Source: Okapia johnstoni (Eukaryota > Chordata > Mammalia > Artiodactyla > Giraffidae). From it: a stretch of 64,000 nt of DNA. The notes under the pieces were generated by a model. The model had not been told where the DNA came from, did no database searches, and worked only from the letters and a program-made list of their open reading frames with translations. The position numbers and the translations under genes were made by a program. Positions within the stretch are counted from its first letter, which is position 1, and every line of letters starts with the position of its first letter. Positions 1-11,998 of this stretch are shown here, one piece after another. The stretch lies in contig CM044315.1 of assembly GCA_024291935.2 (NCBI GenBank), positions 57,014,385 through 57,078,384 of the forward strand. The letters run 5' to 3'.

Positions 1-282
1 CACATCTCCTATCTCTTCTCCTGAGGGCTTACTTATCCTTCCTTAAATCATTTGTTTTCCAAAAAGTGTTCTTCTCCCCCTCCCCTTCCCCTATTAAAAC
101 AGTACATAAGCCTCAAATTTTAACCATCTCCTTGTGTTACATTTGTGTGTGTGTGAATGCCCATGTGCATTGGACTTAGATGGATAAAAACCTGTCTTTT
201 CTCTTGCTGAATCTGTCTTTTGTCAGTTTGATTTGCATGCTCCCAGAGACTGAGGTGGAAGATGAGTTTTTCCTCCCTGACA
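1..282 (+). mobile_element. Probable endogenous retrovirus LTR, 3' part
   Basis: The segment at about 215-282 (CTTTTGTCAGTTTGATTTGC, then TTTTTCCTCCCTGACA) resembles the U5 end of mammalian class I ERV LTRs, ending in CA at 282. A related end recurs at 1031-1114. Only remnants are present and no retroviral gene is recognisable. Confidence 0.45.
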
Positions 283-1114
283 GTTTGGCCAGGAGGGTGA
301 AAAGTTGGGACTTTTAGCTTGCTCCAGATCCTGAAGCCTCAGGACCTCTGATGAAGCTGGCAAGGGTAAGCTTTCTTTACTGTATCCTGGATTTCTACTT
401 GGAGTCCAGTTGAAAAAGAGTGGTTAGAGCTTCTCTTTGTTTTTTCTTTCTAAGTTTAGGCTGATGAAGAATGTACTGGAAGGAACTAGTTTGGGGACAT
501 TATGACTCTTGGGTGACTCTCAATTTTGACTACTCCTTTCCTTTTCAGGATCACTACTGTGTCCTATGTGTTTCATTTTGTGTCCTGAGACCCTGGGTTG
601 TATTTAATGAGAGCCTGTTTGCTCTTAGAGTTGCTACCTGCCAGCGGGTGCAGATTGTTGGACCTGCATGTGCAAGCAGACACCCATCAGTTTGGGGGCC
701 CTGGGAATTGGTAATCAGTTGAACAGAAATTCAGGAATCTGGGGTGCAGCTGGCACCTTACTGACCATTGCCAGTTCTCAAGGGATTTATCTGGCTTTCC
801 ATATTGCCTTGCTAGTGCTGGGACTGCCTGTGGCAATGAGAGTCTTTACTTTCTATTTGGCTATCTTTGGGGATGAATTTAAATCTTGGGGTTTGCATCT
901 TATACACTCTTTGGAGGGGTCATCTTTTGCATCCATGATTAAGCCATACAAGAGCTTATTGGTTTTGAGTCACATTTTTCTGTGAACTCTCATATATACC
1001 TATATTAATAAACATCTATCCTTTTTCATGCTAACCTTTCTTTTGTCAGTTTAATTCACATTCCTCCAATTACTGCACATAAGAAGGTAGAAGAAAAGTT
1101 TTTCCTCCCTGACA
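283..1114 (+). mobile_element. Probable second LTR or internally deleted ERV remnant
   Basis: Ends with the same U5-like sequence as the element at 215-282 (TTTTGTCAGTTT, then TTTTTCCTCCCTGACA to 1114). An AATAAA polyadenylation signal lies at 1007-1012, about 100 bases before the end, as in an LTR R-U5 arrangement. Open frames at 471-722 and 668-985 have no recognisable similarity and look non-coding. Confidence 0.4.
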
Positions 1115-1375
1115 GATCATCTCTACCTAGTGAAATAATACTCACCCTTTAAGACCCAGCTCAAATGCTGCACATTAAGACATATTTTCTCCTTCTGTCT
1201 TTCCGAGACATTTGCTCATACTTCTTTTAGAGCATTTCTGCAGATATTATGATGTATACACCTGTATTACTCTCTCATATTCTCATACACAGGTTTTAAA
1301 GTCAAAGACTGGATATGCTCTATCTTTGAATTCTCAGTACCACTAAGGACAGTGTCTTATGTATGTAATAAATAC

Positions 1376-1588
1376 CTGTGCTGTGCTTAGTCACTCAGTC
1401 GTGTCTGACTCTTTGCAGCCCCATGGACTGTAGCTTGCCAGGATCCTCTGTCCATGGAATTCTCCAGGCAAGAATACTGGAGTGGGTTGCCATTCCTTTC
1501 TCCAGGAGATCTTCCGAACCCAGGTATCAAACCCAGGTCACCTGCATTGCAGACAGATTCTTTACCATCTGAGCCACCAGGGAAGCCC
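1376..1588 (-). mobile_element. Bov-tA SINE
   Basis: Antisense copy of the tRNA-derived ruminant SINE. The tRNA-like head (GAGCCACCAGGGAAGCCC in reverse) is at 1571-1588 and the BovA body (ACTCAGTCGTGTCTGACTC) at the left. Confidence 0.95.
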
Positions 1589-1704
1589 AAGAATACTGGA
1601 GTGAATAGCCTATCCCTTCTCCAGGGGAACTTCCTGACCCAGGAATTGAACCGGGGTCTTCTGCATTGTAGGCTTATTCTTTACCAGTCGAGCTACCCAA
1701 GAGA
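1589..1704 (-). mobile_element. Partial Bov-tA SINE abutting the previous one
   Basis: Begins within the SINE body (AAGAATACTGGAGTG) directly after the head of the preceding copy and repeats the tRNA-like portion, giving a head-to-tail one-and-a-half-copy array. Confidence 0.85.
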
Positions 1705-2486
1705 AAACTTATCTAATGACCCCAATATTATGAATCTGAATAGTTCCTCAGATGGTCAGTTCTTAACTATCACTCTTGGGCAAGTTCCCTTCCATTCTCA
1801 GCCTTAGTTTCCTCATTAGCAAAATGAGAATCGTTAACACCTAGGTGGCAACATTCATTTTCATGATATGTGGATGAAGCTCTCTCATTCAAGCATCTAG
1901 CACAATGTCTAGGACATCAAAGATGCACTGCAGAGTTAGCTCCTCTGCTCCCTCACACCTATCTGAACACACTCCTGAACACTGAGGAGCACAGCAGGCT
2001 TCAGATCTGGGTCCCATCTGAGCCTCTTTTTCAGGAGCCTGCCATTCTCACTCCCATCCAGGTGAAAATTTCCCCAAATGGGAGTTTCTCTTAACAGACA
2101 ACAAATGCTGGGCAAAAATCCCTTCTAGGGTCATATAGAGTCAAAACACCAGGACTTCTAGAAGCTGCTGAAGTCTTGTTCTAGGCATACTGTTAGATCA
2201 TCTTGTCAGATAGTTCACTATCTCCTGTGTTGGCTAACAGAGGGTGCTGGTGGTGGAAAAGGACTGAACTTGTAGAACTGCTCTTCAGAGAGGAGTGTGG
2301 ATGGAGGAGATAGCCCATGAGATGGCTGGGCCAGCAAAGGGAGGACTTCAGTAGTAAGAACAGTGTTCCCATCTCTCTGGGAATATATGTGAATTTATGT
2401 GATTTTTTTTTTTTGTCATCTCTATAAGTCTGTGTGTCCATACCTATGTGCACAGGAGAATCGCCCAATAGAAACTTGTGCATCCA

Positions 2487-2665
2487 TTCATTCATCTGTT
2501 CATTTTAATCAAATTAAATGAGCTATTAAAAGTGTTCCAGGTACTGGGGGAAAAGGTAAATAAGATACCCTAGGACTACTAGGAGTATGACTACAATTTA
2601 TTTAGTCTGTTGGAGACAGACAAGTAAGTGCTTTACAAGTGCTGTTCTAGGATAGGTTAGCACCT
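2487..2665 (+). repeat. Probable L2 LINE fragment
   Basis: CATTCATTCATCTGTTCA followed by a diverged text resembling the L2 3' end. Old and weak. Confidence 0.35.
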
Positions 2666-2861
2666 AGCACTAGGTCAGATACCAGGGAAAGAACTATGGA
2701 GAAGAGGGAAGAAGCACCAAAGTGGGATTTTCTTCTCCTCTGCAGCTTTTCTGTTTAGTTTCATATATTCTCCATCCCATTCCCTCCCACCTCAGGATTT
2801 ATTTGGAAGTGGAAACAAATTTAATGAGACCTTTTTCTTTTGACACGTTCTGAAAAACCAG

Positions 2862-3060
2862 TGTATGTTCAGTCACTAAGTCATATCCGACTCTGCAGCA
2901 CACCAGGCTTCCTTGTCCTTCACTATCTCCCAGAGTTTGCTCAAATTTATGCCCACTGAATCAGTGATGCCACCCAACCACCACATCCTCTGTCGCCCCC
3001 TTCTTCTCCTGCCCTCAATCTTTCTTTTCTTCATCAGGGTCTGTTCCAGCGAAAAGCCAG
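2862..3060 (-). mobile_element. BovB LINE 3'-end fragment
   Basis: Matches the 3' terminus of BovB in antisense (GTTCAGTCACTAAGTC, then CTCCCAGAGTTTGCTC, then CTCCTGCCCTCAATCTTTC). It is truncated and diverged. Its left part overlaps the start of a 99-bp tandem duplication. Confidence 0.85.
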
Positions 3061-3208
3061 TACAATACAGCATTTCCTGTCTGGTTTAGGGACCACCTTT
3101 TCTTCTCCCGCCCTCAATCTTTCTTTTCTTCATCAGGGTCTGTTCCAGCGAAAAGCCAGTACAATACAGCATTTCCTGTCTGGTTTAGGGACCACCTTTT
3201 CTTCTCCC
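3011..3208. repeat. Perfect 99-bp tandem duplication
   Basis: Bases 3011-3109 and 3110-3208 are identical as far as I can read. Each unit starts GCCCTCAATC and ends TTCTTCTCCC. The unit boundaries carry a TCTTCTCC motif (3002, 3101, 3200) that could have mediated the duplication. Confidence 0.9.
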
Positions 3209-3274
3209 AATTCCCAGGAAGCAAATTAAAATAGGACTTTTAGTTATTGTGTTTCCCTTTGTTCATTGTGGTAA

Positions 3275-3370
3275 ATGGGAAATTCTTTGAGGCACCAGCA
3301 CAGAGCCTACGACATAGAAAAGGCTCATAAAATGTTCTCCAGTTGGTGAGGGAGCGAGTGAGTGAATGTA
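3275..3370 (+). repeat. L2 LINE 3'-end fragment
   Basis: Reads like the L2 end text (CACCAGCACAGAGCCTACGA, then AAAGGCTCATAAAATGTT, then GAGTGAATG). Confidence 0.45.
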
Positions 3371-4224
3371 ACTAGGTCTGACTTATAACATGGAGACACC
3401 TCCTCCAGATTCTCCTCCTCCAGTGCTGTTGTGAGAGTAGCCTAATGCTGGGCCTGACCTTTGAGAAGCTCTTGATATATGATAGCCAATATTGTTATTA
3501 TCATTACTAATATTAATAATTACAATTTAGTGGACTATATCCAAACATTTAAAATGTTTATTTTCATTTTTAAAGTAGATAACCACAGCTGAGGACAGTC
3601 ATCGCTTTGCTATCTCCTTAAGATTCAAGTCCCTTGGGTCACAGCCTAGTGCGCAAGGAACCTAGGTGATGCCAGCTTCCTAGGGCTGCCTCATTCAAGA
3701 CTCAAGACTTTCACTCCTTTGCCTCCTAGGCATTTGTGAGGGCAGAATTCACCAGTGCCGGGACACTGGGCCACAGTGCAAACCAGTTTGGTTCCCAGGT
3801 CTGATCCTAACCCAGCCGCTCACATCTCCCTTTGCTGAGATTTACACGCTAAAGACAAAAGGACTGAGTCATCTGCAAATTCCGCCACTGGGTCTGTTAT
3901 TAATAGAGGAAGAAGGTTATTCATTACCATCTGTGAGAAACATCTGGAATGCCACCTCAAGGATGGAGACCAATTTAATCCCCTCATTCCAACCACCCAA
4001 ATTTTCAGTTTGAAAAGCTGACTTCTGGGCCTTGATGCTACAGTTCTAGTCTCAATTAAAAAACATCTCCCACACAGTAGGTGCCCAAGAAATATTGTTT
4101 CCATTCATGGAGAAAATATCACTTGGGTTTTAACCTGAATGAAGACATTTACCTTGTCTGGGGAGAAAATTATGCTTTGCAGGAGGGTTAGTCTCTCAGG
4201 CTACCCATTCAGAAAGAATATCTC

Positions 4225-4500
4225 AGACTTCCTTGGTGGCACAGTGAACAAGAATCTGCCCACCAATGCAGCGACCACAGGTTTGATCCCTGGTCTGGAA
4301 GGATTCCACATGCTTCAGAGAAGCTAAATCCATGTGCCACAACTACTGAAGCCCATGCACCTAGAGCCTGTGCTCCACAGCGAGAGAATCCACTGCCTGC
4401 GCACCACAGCTGAAGAGTAGTCCCTGCTCGCCGCAACCAGAGAAAGGCCTGCATAGCAATGAAGACTCAGCACAGCCAAAACCAAATAAATACATTAATA
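4225..4500 (+). mobile_element. CHR-type tRNA-derived SINE (full length)
   Basis: GACTTCCTTGGTGGCACAGT head, GGTTTGATCCCTGGTC tRNA box B-like part, then the CACAACTACTGAAGCCC and TCGCCGCAACCAGAGAAAG body, and an AAATAAATACATTAATA tail. This is the cetartiodactyl CHR family, older than Bov-tA. Confidence 0.85.
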
Positions 4501-4522
4501 AGAATGTCTCTAAGGAAATTAT

Positions 4523-4626
4523 GGCTCTCCAAATGGCTCAGACAGTAAAAAATCTGCCTGCAATGCAGGAGACCCAAATTCAGTCCCTGGGTCAAGATCT
4601 CCTGGAGAAGGTAATGGCAATCCACT
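4523..4626 (+). mobile_element. 5' part of a Bov-tA SINE
   Basis: tRNA-like head (GGCTCAGACAGTAAAAAATC) through GAGAAGGTAATGGCAATCCA, then truncated. Confidence 0.85.
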
Positions 4627-5034
4627 TAATTACACCTTACAGGCAGTAGGCATTTGTAAAAACTTTGCTTCGCAGTGATAGGTCTGGAGGTATAGAGAGG
4701 ACAGAATGGAGGATGTATATATGTATTACTTGTGTAATTGAAAATTTTTATGAATTAAAAAAAGACTAAAGAAAATATGATAAAATGCTAACATAAATTA
4801 ACTCTTCATGTTGTGGAAATACATATTACATCTGTTCTTTTCTGTATTCTACTTCTATATATTCTATATTTTTCAAAATCCTCAGAGTTAAAAAAGGCTA
4901 TTATATGTTGTCTGGATTTGGCCGCCTAGAGGGTATGGATTAAAGGGCACAAAGGTGGGAGTGGCTTCTGCTGACTCTTTATAAATATAGGCTGGGTCTT
5001 ATATCCCTCATACAATTCTTAGTATCACATATTA

Positions 5035-5180
5035 CAATACTCATTTTACAAATGGAAAAAGAGAGAGAGGTTAGCTAATTAGCTAATTAGCTAAGATCAC
5101 ACAGCTATGAATGGTTGAACTGCCCTTCAAACCAAGCAGGCTGATTCAGAACCCTTCTCTTTAACCACTGTCATGATGAA
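5035..5180 (+). repeat. MIR SINE with a triplicated octamer
   Basis: CATTTTACAAATGGAAAAAG and GATCACACAGCTATGAATGG match the MIR core. The palindromic octamer TTAGCTAA occurs three times in tandem at 5071-5094. Confidence 0.7.
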
Positions 5181-6007
5181 CTGGAACCTCTGACATTGCT
5201 CTCATAGAATGGAGCGCCAAGAATAGTCTAGTCTCCTGTCTTCCTCCTAGAATAAAAACCTGAGCTGAAGAACTCTATGTTTTTCTCTAAGGCTGCATTT
5301 CTCAATTTTTTCCCCCCTAATTGTCCCCCCTCCATGAATATTTAATACTATAGATATGTAGTATATCTATTTATGTATAGAGAAGGGCCACAAACCATTG
5401 TAGTATCTGGTTTTTCTCACTTACTTTTCACCTCCTTGCCAATAATGCTGTCCTTTGTAAAGAATGCATGCACTAAGGAAAGTCTGTAAGACTTTTTGTA
5501 CTGCCGTTTATCCACATATTACAAAAATATGGTTTGAAACAGAAGCCTCCATGTAGGCTAACTTCACAGGAAATGTAGTACTGGAAGAATTTTGGTTCTT
5601 TCTCCCCAGCTTCTGAGGTTGTGTGTTTGAAGGGTGGCTGCTGTTGGGTTTTGACAGAATGGGGAATGAGTAACACCAAAGTAACTGCCTATGAGCGAAA
5701 GGTTCCAGTTGTCCTTATTATATACAGAGTCAGTTTTCAATTATATGTGCTAATGAGGTCCAGCAAGAGGATGGGTAATTGAAATCCACAAAGAATTCCC
5801 AAACCTCATTTAGAAAACTATTTCAAGCTCCTTCTTGAGCCTGTGAGCATGTAAGAACTAGACTGGGATAACTATTGTTTCCATTGTTTCCAGCCTCAGA
5901 TAGAGTGGAAATAACAATCATGCCTTGTTCACCTTGTATTCATTCACTGGCACCTTCTCTTTGCCAGTTCTTTGAGGTATCTTTTTTAAGCCTGTGTGTT
6001 TGTGTGT

Positions 6008-6130
6008 GTATGTTAGTCGCTCAGTCGTGTCTGACTCTTTGTAACCCCATGGACTGTAGCTTGCCAGGCTCTGCTGTCCATGGGATTCTCCAGGCAAGAA
6101 TACTGGAGTGGGTTGCCATTGCCTTCTCCA
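6008..6130 (-). mobile_element. BovA/Bov-tA SINE fragment
   Basis: Antisense SINE body: TTAGTCGCTCAGTCGTGTCT through GGGTTGCCATTGCCTTCTCC. The tRNA-like head is missing. Confidence 0.9.
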
Positions 6131-7439
6131 TATTTAAGCCTACAGGGTCCATACGTGGTAAATACTATCTTTCAATTTTTAAGAAATGAAACTGACTTGT
6201 TCCCAGTGCTGCTAGTAGGAAATGGCAGAATCCAGGTTCACACTCAGGTATTTTTAATTCCAAGTAAGTTCCTTTGTTGTTTCATCAAAGCCTTATGCAA
6301 AAGCTAGAAGGACCTGGAAAATATTCAATTGGATTCTTTGCATTTTGAATTGTTAATCAATTTTAATATTAATTGTTTGAGCTTTAAAGTTAGATAAACT
6401 GGATTTATTTCTTTCTAATCATGTGTCAGTAAGCAAGTTTCTTAACTACTTATGTGTTTCAATCAACATTCTATTCAGTAAAACTGTGTTGTAGGGAAGA
6501 TTAAATGAGACAATGTTTTCAAACACCTAGTACATCATCTGCATCAAAACATCCTGTTTCCTGCCCCATCCATCAGTTTAGTCCTCATATCTCTTATTTG
6601 GCTTTTGTTTTGTCCTCCTCTGCATTGTTAGATGTAATTTTATAGTATCTGTCTGGCCTTCTTTGCTGATTTTTAAGAATTCTGGGATATTGAGCTGTTC
6701 TCATAAAGGTTGTTCTCAAGTTTTCATATTTATATCTTTTCAATGTGTGAAATTATATACATTGTACATTGACACTCCTAAAGTGATAGTTCTGAGCTTA
6801 TTTTATACTTCCATTTGTCAAACAATGAGAAAGAATTTGAACTTTGAAATGGAGGTACTTCTGGGATGGCAACAATTTTTATTTGTCCTGTTATGTGGAA
6901 ATTTTATTGGATTTGCCCTTCTAATTTTATAATGAGTGAGAAACGGTGATAAATAAAATTGCGAGATGATAGGAGATATCCCCTAAGTGGCAGATCCATG
7001 GCCTCAAATAGATGTTTATTGAACTTCAGTCTATATCTGTGTTCAACTGTGAAGTATAAGAATAAAATAAAAGGTCATCCATGAAACATTGGAGTCTGTT
7101 TTCTCAGACTACCTAAAGGGATAGCAGTAGGAGAAATGAAGAAATATCTAGGTTATGAATTGTGTATCTATGTAAAAATTATTGCTATAATTTGAATGCC
7201 CAGAGGTGTTCAAGGCTGAGAGAGATATTGCCAGAGGTAAGGCTCACACAGATTCCTCCCTCAAGGAGAGAATGCCAGAGTTCAATTCTTTTAGACAAAA
7301 ACTTCAAAAAGAAAAAAGTTTCTACCATAAAATCATCATTATAAGCTCCTGTTCAATCTCCTGAACAATCTCTTTTTGTAAATCTTTTTTCCTCACAATA
7401 AAATGATTTTTTTTTCCTGTTCACATGATACCATTTTTA

Positions 7440-7556
7440 GAAAGTGAGTTCCTTACAGGCAGGAATATGTTTTGTTCACTGAAGGGCTCCATGCACCCAG
7501 ATCAGTACCTGGGGCAAAGTGATCACTTCATAGGTATTTACTGAATTTAATTCAAG
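7440..7556 (+). repeat. L2 LINE 3'-end fragment
   Basis: GTGAGTTCCTTACAGGCAGG through TAGGTATTTACTGAATTTA matches the typical L2 tail. Confidence 0.55.
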
Positions 7557-7561
7557 TAAAC

Positions 7562-8275
7562 TCACAAAAACAGAAATATATACAAATGGAACAAGATAGA
7601 GAGGCCAGAGATAAACCCACAGACCTATGGGTACCTTATTTTTGACAAAGGAGGCAAGAATATACAATGGGGCAGAGATAGCCTCTTCAATAAGTGGTGC
7701 TACAATAAGTGGCAAGAAGTGGACAACTACATGTAAAGAATGAAATTAGATTACTCCCTAACACCATCCATAAAGATAAAATGGATTAAAGACCTAAAAT
7801 GTAAGACCAGAAACTACAAAACTCTTAGAGGAAAACATAGGCAAAATACTCGATGACAAATCAAAGCAAGATCCTCCATGACCCACCTCCTAGAGTAATG
7901 GAAATAAAAACAAAAATAAACAAGTGGGACCTAATTAAACTTAAAAGCTTTTGCACAGCAAAGGAAATTAAACAAGTGAAAAGACAACCCTTAGAATGGG
8001 AGAAAATAATAGCAAAGGAAACAACTGACAAAGGATTAACTTCCAAAATATATAAGCAGTTCATACAAGTCAAAACCAGAAAAACAAACAATCCAATCAA
8101 AAAGTGGGAAAAATACCTAAACAAACATTTCTCCAAAGAAAACATACAGATGGCTAACAAACATATGAAAAGATGCTCAACATCACTCATTATTAGAGAA
8201 ATGTAAATCAAAGCCACAGTGAAATATCACCTTACATCAGTCAGAATGGCCATCATCAAAAAGTCTACAAGCAAG
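7562..8275 (+). mobile_element. L1 LINE fragment, C-terminal part of ORF2
   Basis: Reads through the 3' end of L1 ORF2. The frame at 7853-8206 contains [15 protein letters not shown] and [18 protein letters not shown], typical of the region after the reverse transcriptase. It is broken by stops and truncated at both ends, so it is dead. Confidence 0.9.
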
Positions 8276-8838
8276 TAAACTCAAGTTGAAATAAGATATT
8301 ACTTTATAAAACTATTTGTGGTATTCAGTTTTCTCTTTAATAATCATGTGTGCCTAGTATAACCCAGGAGTTTAAGAAACCTAAAATAGACAATACAACT
8401 AGGAGTTTACTATTTTAGCTCTCTCAGGGCCAGAAAAGTTAAGCACCAGGTTAGGTTCTGTTTTGCATTAAACATGTAATATGATCAAGTCACTTAACCT
8501 CCATGAATCAGACTTAAGATAAACAAATAATGACATAGTTATTTATCTATTTATATATTTGCCATATTTATCTATCAATATATCTGTGAACTGTTTATCT
8601 AAATATCTGCCTCACAGAATTAGGACACCTTATAAAAATATATATGCTGAACCAAAACAAATTAGATAAACTGAATAAACAAATACATAAATACATGTGT
8701 AAGTTTCAAATAAAATATAGGCTAAAGAAGATATGACAAAGAAACACTTCGTTTTGTTTTAGTTTTAAGTTAAGAAATGGCACCAACATTGCAGGCTGAT
8801 GTATCGAATGATTTTATGTGATAACTTGTAACTTGGCA

Positions 8839-9046
8839 GGTTTCCCTGGTAGCTCAGACAGTAAAGAATCTGCCTGCATGCAGGAGACCTGGGTTCGATC
8901 CCTGGGTTGGGAAGATCCCCTGGAGAAGGGAATGGCAACCCACTCCAGTATTCTTGCCTGAAGAATCCCATGGACAGGGGAGCCTGGTGGGCTACATGGG
9001 GTCCTTGGGGTTGCGGAGTTGGACACAACTGAGCAACTTACTGCCA
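8839..9046 (+). mobile_element. Bov-tA SINE
   Basis: Near full-length: TTTCCCTGGTAGCTCAGACA head, GGTTCGATCCCTGGGTTGGG, and the BovA body ending GACACAACTGAGCAACTTA. Confidence 0.95.
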
Positions 9047-9224
9047 ACACAATTTGTTAAGATTAACACATTTTTCACCTCTTATTTGTAGTAGTTGTTA
9101 TAATTGTAATCTTAAAGATGAGTAGGATAACTTCATGTTTATATGCCTTCACACCATTTTGGCATTAATCTCCCCTCTGTACTGTAATCTTTGTGATAGT
9201 TGTGGATGTTTAGTGGATATTACT

Positions 9225-9735
9225 GAGGGTGACACAGAGTGTGTGACAGATTATATGCTAAGATGGTCACCAGCAATCCCTCCTATTCCTACATGAGTGC
9301 TGGCCTCTCCTCTAGAAGTGTAGTTTATTTTCCCTTCTCTTAAATCTGGGATGACCTTGCTTTGTCCAAAAGGATGGAACAGAAGTAATATTGCACCAAT
9401 TTTTGTGAAGCATTGCAACTTGTACTTTCATTCTTTTTGGAGCCCTCTGAGACACAGTATAAAAGAGTCCATCTATCCTGCTCAACAGAGAGGCCATAAG
9501 AAGAGAAACAGGCCCAGACATCCTGGGCCATTTCAGCCACACTAGCTGGAGCTCCAGATAGGTTAAGTGAAGCCATCTGAGATCCTCCAGCACAGGTGAG
9601 CCATCCCAGCCAAGACTACACAGGACAGAGAGGAGCACCCTGCCCAAATCCTGCCTAATTTGGAGAATTGTAGGCAAAAATGTGGCTGTTGTTGTTGTCA
9701 GCCACTCACTTTTGGTATGGCTCCTTATGCAGCAG
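9225..9735 (+). mobile_element. MLT1-like (MaLR) solo LTR
   Basis: Text typical of MLT1 LTRs: GGGATGACCTTGCTTTGTCC, AAAAGGATGGAACAGAAG, then GAGATCCTCCAGCACAGGTG, and a TGTTGTTGTTGTCAGCCACT end. No internal retroviral sequence follows. The antisense open frame 9312-9785 is fortuitous. Confidence 0.6.
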
Positions 9736-11324
9736 TAGATCCACAGCGTGGTCTTCCCTTGGCAGAATCCCAGCCTCAGAAGCACCCTATCCAGTAGTAG
9801 TTTGTTTCCTTTGTCTCATGGTTTTATCTTCTGTCCTGAGCAACTTCCTCTTTATTTCTTCAGTTACCACTCCACTATCTGATCTCTCCATTCTCCATGG
9901 ATTTTCAAGGAAGATCAGTGATGTTGTGAAAAAGGTCTTGACCTTTGATTGGTACCCTCAGAGAAGACTACCAGGTAAGAATATGAAGCAAAGATAATAT
10001 TTAAAAGAGAGTTGTTTGGCAATATAGAAAAGGAAATCTAGACCTTTGTAAACCAAATACCAGAAACTAGTGTCACAGTGGCTTGTTCACATAAGGCAAA
10101 AAAACGAAGGAAAATGACATTAGTCAATCCCAATGGACCCTAATAAGTTAGTGGTATTGTGAAGGAAATGCAATGTCACTTCCTTTATGAAATGACAAAA
10201 AAAAAAAGATTAACATACACACAAACATGTCCTTCTTATTTTCAATTTTAATGTACTGTACAATCAATATTTTAATAACAAGAAAAAGAATAAAATAAGC
10301 CACAATCTTACCACCAAATGCAACTATTTTCATTTTGCCAAGTTCCTTTCCAGTCATCTTCCATGGGCATTAAGTATAAACCCTTATTTTTAGCTATTTA
10401 ATTATCCAACTTCTCTTGCACCGGCATAAAGACCAATAGGAACCCAAAGCAGTGAGAGAAGCTGAAAATAAGGGAACTGTGCCTCTTGTCTCCATGGAGG
10501 CTTTGGAGAGAAGGTGTTAATGGTTAATTTATGTCTTCATTTATTCAGTCAATGAACATTATTGCAGGTATTTTAAGTACTTTCCATTTCTTAACATTCT
10601 TCAGCTGTGTAATTACTTGTTCATTGGTCTTCTGACCAATTAGACTCTGAGCTGTACATAGCTGGATCTGTTTTATCTTATTCACAACTATTTTTCTAGC
10701 ATTTAATATAATGCCTAGCATTTTGAAGGCATTGAATAAATATTTGTTGGATTGATGTACAGGAATTGCAAGTCGGGAAAATACATTTACCAAACCAGAG
10801 AGATAGAAGGAAGAAAGAAGAAATGGTTGATGTTAAATTAAATAGTGGGTAAGAGTCTATATATTAAAAGGAAAACATGCATGCCCTAATGGACTTTAAA
10901 ATAAATGTGGTCTATTTGATTAATGCTGTTAGTTAGAATTTGGGTCTTCTGGAAAAGAAAATGATGAAACCATCTCCGGAGACATCGTGCATTCAGTTCA
11001 TTTAATATTTATATGGAGCTTCTTAACTCAGCATTCTCAAGGAGACCAAAAATGATCATTGGAAAGTGCAGTGATACTCAGGAGGATGGGGTGAGAGCAC
11101 TCCCCACTCTCCTAGTCCCAGATAAATAAACATAGATTGGGTTAAATTTAGGTACTCTCCTGAAAGGCGGAGGGAGTACTCTCAAATATTCAGAAAGGAG
11201 CTATCCTTTCTCATCTCTTTCTCCACAAATTTCTGGTAGAGGTTTAAAAAGTAGGTTTGCTATTACAAGCAATAAAGAATATAAGTTAGATTAGAGGTCA
11301 AAAAGACACCCCAAAATTCAATGG
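9736..11324. other. Stretch with no recognised gene
   Basis: AT-rich intergenic sequence. I see only a poly(A)-rich run at 10197-10209 and an L2-like tail near 10615-10755. Open frames are short and unrecognised. Confidence 0.5.
10615..10755 (+). repeat. L2 LINE 3'-end fragment
   Basis: ATAATGCCTAGCATTTTGAA and GCATTGAATAAATATTTGTTG are the typical L2 terminal text. Confidence 0.55.
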
Positions 11325-11437
11325 CTTGTGTGTATGCATACTCAGTCATATCTGACTCTCTGCAACCCATGGACTGTAGCTGGCCAGGTCCCTCTGTCCA
11401 TGGGATTTTCCAGGCAAGAATACTGGAGTGGGTTGTC
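11325..11437 (-). mobile_element. BovA SINE fragment
   Basis: Antisense body, ACTCAGTCATATCTGACTCT to AGAATACTGGAGTGGGTTG. Confidence 0.88.
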
Positions 11438-11998
11438 AATGGCTTAAAGAAGATATTGTGCTCTCTTGTAGTAGTCTACAGGCAGGCAGACCAGGTCAGT
11501 AGACAGATTTGCTCTACAAAATAATTGAGATTTAGATTTTTTTTTCCATCCTGTTGATCCATTATCCACTACTGAGGCAGTACTTCTCAAATCTTAATGT
11601 TCATCCAAACTACCTGAGGTTCTTGCTAAGATGCAGATTCTGGTTTAGTGGGACTAGGATGGGGCCCAAGACTATGTATTTCTAAAAAGCATCCAGATGA
11701 TGTTGATTCTGCTAATTCAAAGATCACACTAGGGATAGTAAGGCATTAGGGTGGCACTGTCTTTACCTGCATTGTCAAAGCTGGGTGGCTGGCGTATTTT
11801 GCTTCCAGTTTTCAAGAAGGGAAAAGAAAACAAGTCCAGAGCAAAAAGTTTCCTTAAAGTAAACAATGTAGAAATTATATGAGTACCTTCTGCTAAGTAT
11901 GACAACCATGACTGGGTTCCAGGGGCTGGCAAATGTGCTTAGTCTCTAGCGAATAGCCATGTTGCCAATAAAAATGTGGAATATAGGAGATAAGCACT

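Noticed and set aside
668..985. 105-codon hydrophobic frame in the LTR-like region
   Set aside because: Hydrophobic composition suggests membrane segments, but there is no family match and it sits inside a probable LTR/ERV remnant.
1378..1590. Repeated short frames containing text like SCLENSMDRGSWQATVHG, here and in many other places
   Set aside because: These are translations of Bov-tA/BovA SINEs, not a protein family.
7853..8206. 117-codon frame as a host gene
   Set aside because: It is the C-terminal part of L1 ORF2.
8839..9046. tRNA genes at SINE heads
   Set aside because: The tRNA-like heads of Bov-tA and CHR SINEs carry box B-like text but do not form complete cloverleafs; no genuine tRNA gene recognised.
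9312..9785. 157-codon antisense open frame
   Set aside because: Lies antisense within an MLT1-like LTR; no recognisable similarity.
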